DNA from: JBNKDD01 sp050288085
GTDB taxonomy: Bacteria; Chloroflexota; Anaerolineae; Aggregatilineales; UBA3940
Direction: 5' to 3'
Length of the DNA: 25,944 bases
NCBI GenBank assembly: GCA_050288085.1
Contig: JBNKDD010000049.1
Coordinates: 1 to 25,944, forward strand
In this document: positions 22,665 to 25,944 of the stretch, piece after piece
Layout: every line of letters starts with the position of its first letter
How positions within the stretch are numbered: position 1 is the stretch's first letter
Translations under genes and position numbers: made by a program
The notes under the pieces: model-generated
Database searches by the model: none
Told to the model about the DNA's origin: nothing
The model's input: the letters and a program-made list of their open reading frames with translations, nothing else

Positions 22665-23162
22665 TCACTCGATACCATAGTAGGTGCGGATCGCATCACG
22701 TTGGATAAATGCCAGATCGATCTCGCCGCCAACCTCGGTGCTCAACGGGCGGAGTGCGAATATCTCGGCATTGCTGATTGCAAAAAAGGGCCGGTCGATG
22801 ACAAACAAAAAGTCACCGATCTGGACTTCGGGCGAGGTGTGGAAATTCGCCCGGATCACATAGGTATCGGTGAAGGCAACGACTCGTTGGGTGGTCTGCA
22901 AGGGGCGAGCATCTTCTATGGTATAGTTGCCGAACATCAGTACCTGAACCTGTGTTTTCGGGACGTAGGCTGTCGATTGTTGCATCTCGGCTACCAGCGA
23001 ATCGGCTACCAGGGGGGTCAGGGTCGCGTTCTCGATGGCAAAAGTCGTGATGTTGTTGTCATTAATAAAGATGAATGGATCGCCGCGTGGGGTAAGCTCA
23101 CCGCTGACGAGATAGCCATTTGCCAGGCAATCAACCGGGTAGGTTTTCAGTTGAACTTCCAT
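22665..23162 (-). CDS. Conserved unknown 165-aa protein, first gene of YitT operon
   Basis: This 165-aa soluble protein is predicted to be beta-rich: MEVQLKTYPVDCLANGYLVSGELTPRGDPFIFINDNNITTFAIENATLTPL, then TQVQVLMFGNYTIEDARPLQTTQRVVAFTDTYVIRANFHTSPEVQIGDFLFVIDRPFFAISNAEIFALRPL. The MEVQLKTYPVDCLANG opening reminds me of small Chloroflexota proteins with the same start, but I cannot name a family. GGAG lies nine bases before the ATG. A palindrome (23198-23219) in its leader could be an operator. Cys12 is the only cysteine. Co-transcription with YitT hints at a membrane-related or sensing role, but this is not supported by a motif. Confidence 0.75.
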   Translation of the reverse strand: MEVQLKTYPVDCLANGYLVSGELTPRGDPFIFINDNNITTFAIENATLTPLVADSLVAEMQQSTAYVPKTQVQVLMFGNYTIEDARPLQTTQRVVAFTDTYVIRANFHTSPEVQIGDFLFVIDRPFFAISNAEIFALRPLSTEVGGEIDLAFIQRDAIRTYYGIE

Positions 23163-23197
23163 TTATCAAATCTCCAATGCACAATAGTCTGTATCTA

Positions 23198-23219
23198 GGG
23201 ATACGGCGTGCCGTGTCCC
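23198..23219. promoter_or_regulatory. Near-perfect inverted repeat upstream of the 165-aa gene
   Basis: GGGATACGGC (23198-23207) and GCCGTGTCCC (23210-23219) are reverse complements apart from one position, separated by GT. It lies 36 bases upstream of the minus-strand ATG and about 180 bases before the divergent CAP gene. It could be an operator or a leader hairpin. Confidence 0.4.
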
Positions 23220-23361
23220 ACGAAATGGTTTTTCCATGAGTTTTCTATATGTGTCCATTGTACAGAACAAGAGCAAATTTGAATAATGTGCTTAATGCAG
23301 CGTTTCAAATCATCTGGTAAGAGTCGGGCAGCCGCCAACCACATAAATGGACTCCTTCCGG

Positions 23362-23367
23362 TATAAT
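23362..23367 (+). promoter_or_regulatory. Possible -10 box of the CAP-LysM gene
   Basis: TATAAT at 23362-23367 is a perfect -10 hexamer 36 bases before the ATG at 23403. I see no matching -35 box 16-18 bases upstream, so only the -10 element is supported. The rest of the 240-base gap (23163-23402) shows no gene. Confidence 0.4.
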
Positions 23368-23402
23368 GGGGATGTGCTGTGCTGGAGGGGGGAATATATT
23401 AT

Positions 23403-24560
23403 ATGGCGCGATCGGCACCTCAACGATTGAACCTTATTTTTGGCTTACACCTACAAATCAGAGTCGCCGCGAAGAGACGATCTCTACGCTTCGCCATAAG
23501 CCTTGTTATGCTGGTCGGGCTGGTGATATTCGCCCAACCGGTTCAGGCTCAGAGCGATATCACCGCCAACCTGATTGAGATGGTCAACGCTTACCGGGCA
23601 TCGGTCGGCCTGCCCGCTTATCAGGTTGATGCCTCATTGATGTCCTCTGCCCAGACTCATACCGATTACGAAGCCTCGACCGGGCAGATCACGCACGTTG
23701 GGCCGGGGGGGACGCGTCCCCGTGACCGGGCTATCGCTGCCGGATACGGTTATGAGGGTGGGGTATTTGTCTCTGAGAACATCTACGGCGGCTGGGATGC
23801 CACGCCGGAAACGGCCCTGAACTGGTGGAAAAACAGCGAGATTCACAATGCCGGGCTGCTGTCGTCGACCTATCAGAATATCGGGGCCGGGTATGCCAGT
23901 GATGGCACCGTCAATTATTATACGTTGGTATTTGGCTACCGGGTCGCTGATGTCGCTCCACCGGCAGCCGCTCAGGAATCCGCCCCTGCTGCTGCCGACG
24001 AGCCTGCCGCCGCTCCGGTTGATCCTGTACCGGTCTTTGTGAAAGCCGAGCCGCGTGCCGACGGATCGATTGTCCACGTGGTGCAGGATGGTCAGGCGCT
24101 GTGGAATATCTCTGCGGCCTATGATGTGCCGTTAACCGACCTGTTAGCCCTCAACAACCTGACTGAGTTTGACTTCATCAACCCCGGCGATCAGATCATC
24201 GTGCGGGCGGCACTGCCACCTACACCCGCTCCCGGACAGACGAGCCAACCGCCCACGCTAACCCCGCTGCCTGATGCCGCCGCGACATCCTGGGCAGTTG
24301 CTGATACTATCCAGGCGGACACCTACTACACTACTGAAGAGCTTGGTAATTCGATCATGGGGCCGCCGCAGGTCGAAACAGGGCCGCTGTTTCTCGGCGT
24401 TCCCCGCCGGACCTGGACAATCTCCCTGATCGGAACCGCGTTGATTGGATTAGGGATGATCGTCTTAGGCTTGAAAGTCGCTGCCCGTGAGCAACCAAAT
24501 CGGGTCGATGACGTAGATGATGATCATACTGATGAGTATGATGATGATGACGAACTGTAG
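23403..24560 (+). CDS. CAP-domain and LysM membrane-anchored protein with acidic tail
   Basis: This is 385 aa from the ATG at 23403, with GGAGGGGGG (23384-23392) ten bases upstream; an earlier GTG would add eight residues. An arginine-rich N-terminus leads into a long signal segment (about 29-50, SLRFAISLVMLVGLVIFAQPVQAQ). The CAP/SCP domain (about 55-182) carries His98, the SEN glutamate Glu125 and His148, a CAP-like pocket. A Pro/Ala linker is followed by a LysM domain at about 223-268 (HVVQDGQALWNISAAYDVPLTDLLALNNLTEFDFINPGDQIIV). After a second linker, a C-terminal helix (TWTISLIGTALIGLGMIVLGLKV) ends in an Asp-rich tail of about 20 residues. Peptidoglycan binding is likely; an enzymatic role for the CAP domain is not established. 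The tail should face the cytoplasm. Confidence 0.9.
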   Translation: MARSAPQRLNLIFGLHLQIRVAAKRRSLRFAISLVMLVGLVIFAQPVQAQSDITANLIEMVNAYRASVGLPAYQVDASLMSSAQTHTDYEASTGQITHVGPGGTRPRDRAIAAGYGYEGGVFVSENIYGGWDATPETALNWWKNSEIHNAGLLSSTYQNIGAGYASDGTVNYYTLVFGYRVADVAPPAAAQESAPAAADEPAAAPVDPVPVFVKAEPRADGSIVHVVQDGQALWNISAAYDVPLTDLLALNNLTEFDFINPGDQIIVRAALPPTPAPGQTSQPPTLTPLPDAAATSWAVADTIQADTYYTTEELGNSIMGPPQVETGPLFLGVPRRTWTISLIGTALIGLGMIVLGLKVAAREQPNRVDDVDDDHTDEYDDDDEL

Positions 24561-24586
24561 GGATAAAGCACTGCACTGCTTTACCC
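24560..24586 (+). other. Hairpin in the gap between CAP and AI-2E genes
   Basis: GGG-A-TAAAGCA (24560-24570) pairs with TGCTTTA-CCC (24577-24586), leaving one A bulged, with loop CTGCAC. The left arm includes the final G of the TAG stop. No T-run follows, and the downstream binding site AAGGG lies just beyond, so it may affect translation or mRNA stability rather than terminate transcription. Confidence 0.4.
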
Positions 24587-24601
24587 GGTAAGGGATACAC
24601 C

Positions 24602-25903
24602 ATGACCGATTTCCAGAGATATCTTCGACGGGCATTAGCCGCCGTCTTGATCGTAGCGATTGCAGGGTTGATTGTGTTTGGCGTCAGCCGGATTGCCAAT
24701 CTGTTGGTGTTGCTATTTACCGCCTGGGTGCTGGCCGTTACGCTGGAAGTGCCGGTGCGCTGGTTGCAGCGCTGGAAGATTCCGCGCACCGCCGCCGTAT
24801 TGATCAGCATCCTGCTGGTACTGTTGATTGGTGGGGCTTTTATCGCCTTGGTGATCCCGCCCTTCATCGAGCAGGCCGACGCGCTGATCAGCGGGCTGCC
24901 GGATACAATTCTCAGCGCAACCCATAACTATGTCGATCTCCGCCGGGGGAGCGATCTGGCTGCCCGGCTGCTGCCTCCCTTGAATGTGAAAGATGTAGAA
25001 GCTGTCCTACAGGGTGACCTGACGCTGGTGCTGCCCCTGTTTGAGGGAGGGCAAAACGCGCCGCCGATTGATATCGGCGGGCTGGCCGGGAATGCCCTGC
25101 CGGTGCTGCGTGAGATCGGGAGTTTTATCGCCAGCTCCCTGGCGAACCTGTTCCTGATCGCTTTGCTGGCGTTGCTGCTGCTGCTCGATCCGGTGAGCTT
25201 CTACCGGGCGATTATCTCGATGGTTCCCCGCCATTCCGAAGATCGGGCGCTCGATATTCTGAACATGGTGCGTCACAACATCACGACCTGGTTAGGGGCG
25301 ATGCTGCTCTCGATGGGGGTCACCACCATCCTGTTCCTGATCGTGTTGGGCCTGATCCTTAACCTGCCTAACGCGTTGGCGCTGAGTCTGTTAGCCGGTT
25401 TGGCGACCTTCGTCCCAACGTTCGGCCCGACCGTTGCCCTGATCCCGATTGCCGTTATCGCAGCCGCTGCCGGTTGGCAAAAGCTGATCCTGACCGTGAT
25501 CCTGTATGCATCGGTTGGGCTGGTGCAAGACCGGGTGATCACCCCCGCCATCATGAAAAGCGAACTGGATATCCCCCCGGCGGCCCTGGTCTTTTCTCAA
25601 TTAGCGTTGGCGGCGATCATTGGCCCGCTCGGATTACTGCTGGCTGTGCCGATCCTGGCAATCCTGATCACCCTGGTGCGCGAGTTGTATGTATTCGATT
25701 CGCTCGGCAAGCGGGAAAACGTCACCGACATCGTAGAAACGCATAGTGGCGATCTGGCGCTGGTAGAGCAAATCGAGGAGATCGTTGAGGAGACCGCCGA
25801 GGCGGAACTGCAAGACGAGGAGCCAGAACCCGAAACCGCCCCGGCTGAAAAAGTCCCCTCTCCATTTTGGCTATACATTACCCATAAGTGGAGAGAGAGG
25901 TAG
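24602..25903 (+). CDS. AI-2E-family transporter-like membrane protein
   Basis: This 433-aa protein has about eight predicted helices. It shows the family layout: two N-terminal helices at about 12-47, a third at about 65-87, a long extramembrane stretch (about 88-178), then five helices to about residue 365. NLPNALALSLLAGLATFVPTFGPTVALIP is the conserved PT-x-GP motif. LVQDRVITPAIMKSELDIPPAALVFSQLALAAIIGPLGLLLAVPILAIL is also typical. AI-2E proteins range from autoinducer-2 exporters to Na+/H+ antiporters, so the role is not fixed. AAGGG lies seven bases before the ATG. The last 40 residues or so form an acidic tail followed by KVPSPFWLYITHKWRER, encoded in a diverged copy of the palindromic repeat. 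The final residues are therefore probably repeat-derived and not part of the ancestral protein. Confidence 0.9.
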   Translation: MTDFQRYLRRALAAVLIVAIAGLIVFGVSRIANLLVLLFTAWVLAVTLEVPVRWLQRWKIPRTAAVLISILLVLLIGGAFIALVIPPFIEQADALISGLPDTILSATHNYVDLRRGSDLAARLLPPLNVKDVEAVLQGDLTLVLPLFEGGQNAPPIDIGGLAGNALPVLREIGSFIASSLANLFLIALLALLLLLDPVSFYRAIISMVPRHSEDRALDILNMVRHNITTWLGAMLLSMGVTTILFLIVLGLILNLPNALALSLLAGLATFVPTFGPTVALIPIAVIAAAAGWQKLILTVILYASVGLVQDRVITPAIMKSELDIPPAALVFSQLALAAIIGPLGLLLAVPILAILITLVRELYVFDSLGKRENVTDIVETHSGDLALVEQIEEIVEETAEAELQDEEPEPETAPAEKVPSPFWLYITHKWRER

Positions 25904-25912
25904 AATGTGAGG
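25850..25912. repeat. Diverged copy of the CCCCTCTCC palindromic repeat
   Basis: The 16 bases at 25850-25865 are identical to 12189-12204. The right side, TGGAGAG...GTGAGG, is a degraded version of GGAGAGGGG...GGGGTGAGG, and the loop between arms is longer (about 24 bases). CTCTCCA and TGGAGAG still pair. It overlaps the stop codon of the AI-2E gene (25901-25903). The remaining bases to 25944 show no gene. Confidence 0.5.
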
Positions 25913-25944
25913 CAAAAAAGGAAAGCAAAATAGGAACAGCAATA

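Overview
The window looks like an ordinary chromosomal stretch from a Chloroflexota bacterium, probably Anaerolineae-like. This rests on secreted proteins with Pro/Thr/Ala-rich linkers joined to LysM, CAP and Ig-like domains, a small SpoIIAA-like protein, tandem FtsX permeases and moderate-to-high GC. It is inference; there is no rRNA or other marker gene here. I see no tRNA, rRNA, CRISPR array, transposase or phage gene.

Layout. 1-541 (-): a flavodoxin-domain protein, cut by the window edge, which from its GTG start carries a Tat/lipoprotein-like leader. 790-1522 (+): an ArsR-family regulator and a four-helix membrane protein, each preceded by a near-identical 30-bp palindromic operator. A strong hairpin separates them from a convergent CaiB/BaiF CoA-transferase (1591-2787 -). 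2880-5395 (-): a secreted clan GH-A glycosidase-like protein and a TPR protein, probably one operon. 5586-7621: a SpoIIAA-like protein, a lipoprotein (their 3' ends overlap) and a GNAT acetyltransferase. 7701-8633 (-): a secreted LysM protein.

8978-14644 (+) is the largest unit: one ABC ATPase and two tandem 793-aa FtsX-type permeases, with a palindromic repeat between the permeases and a rho-independent terminator after the second. 14789-17234 (+): a MarR regulator, YceI, a two-domain VOC protein and a double-CDGSH iron-sulfur protein. 17304-19756 (-): an ECF sigma factor overlapping by 4 nt an anti-sigma factor whose external part contains a seven-repeat PD40/TolB-like propeller. 19909-20553 (+): a LysE-type exporter. 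20614-21630 (-): two tandem 146-aa paralogues of a family I do not recognise. 21724-23162 (-): a YitT membrane protein and an unknown 165-aa protein. 23403-25903 (+): a CAP-LysM membrane-anchored protein and an AI-2E-family transporter whose 3' end runs into a diverged copy of the palindromic repeat seen at 12189.

The recurring theme is the cell envelope: secreted or anchored LysM, CAP and Ig-like proteins, an ABC export system and a sigma/anti-sigma pair, with many small regulators sitting next to the genes they probably control. The least explained parts are the 146-aa paralogue pair, the ArsR/four-helix module, the propeller-fused anti-sigma factor and the permease duplication. None is proved to be a new system.
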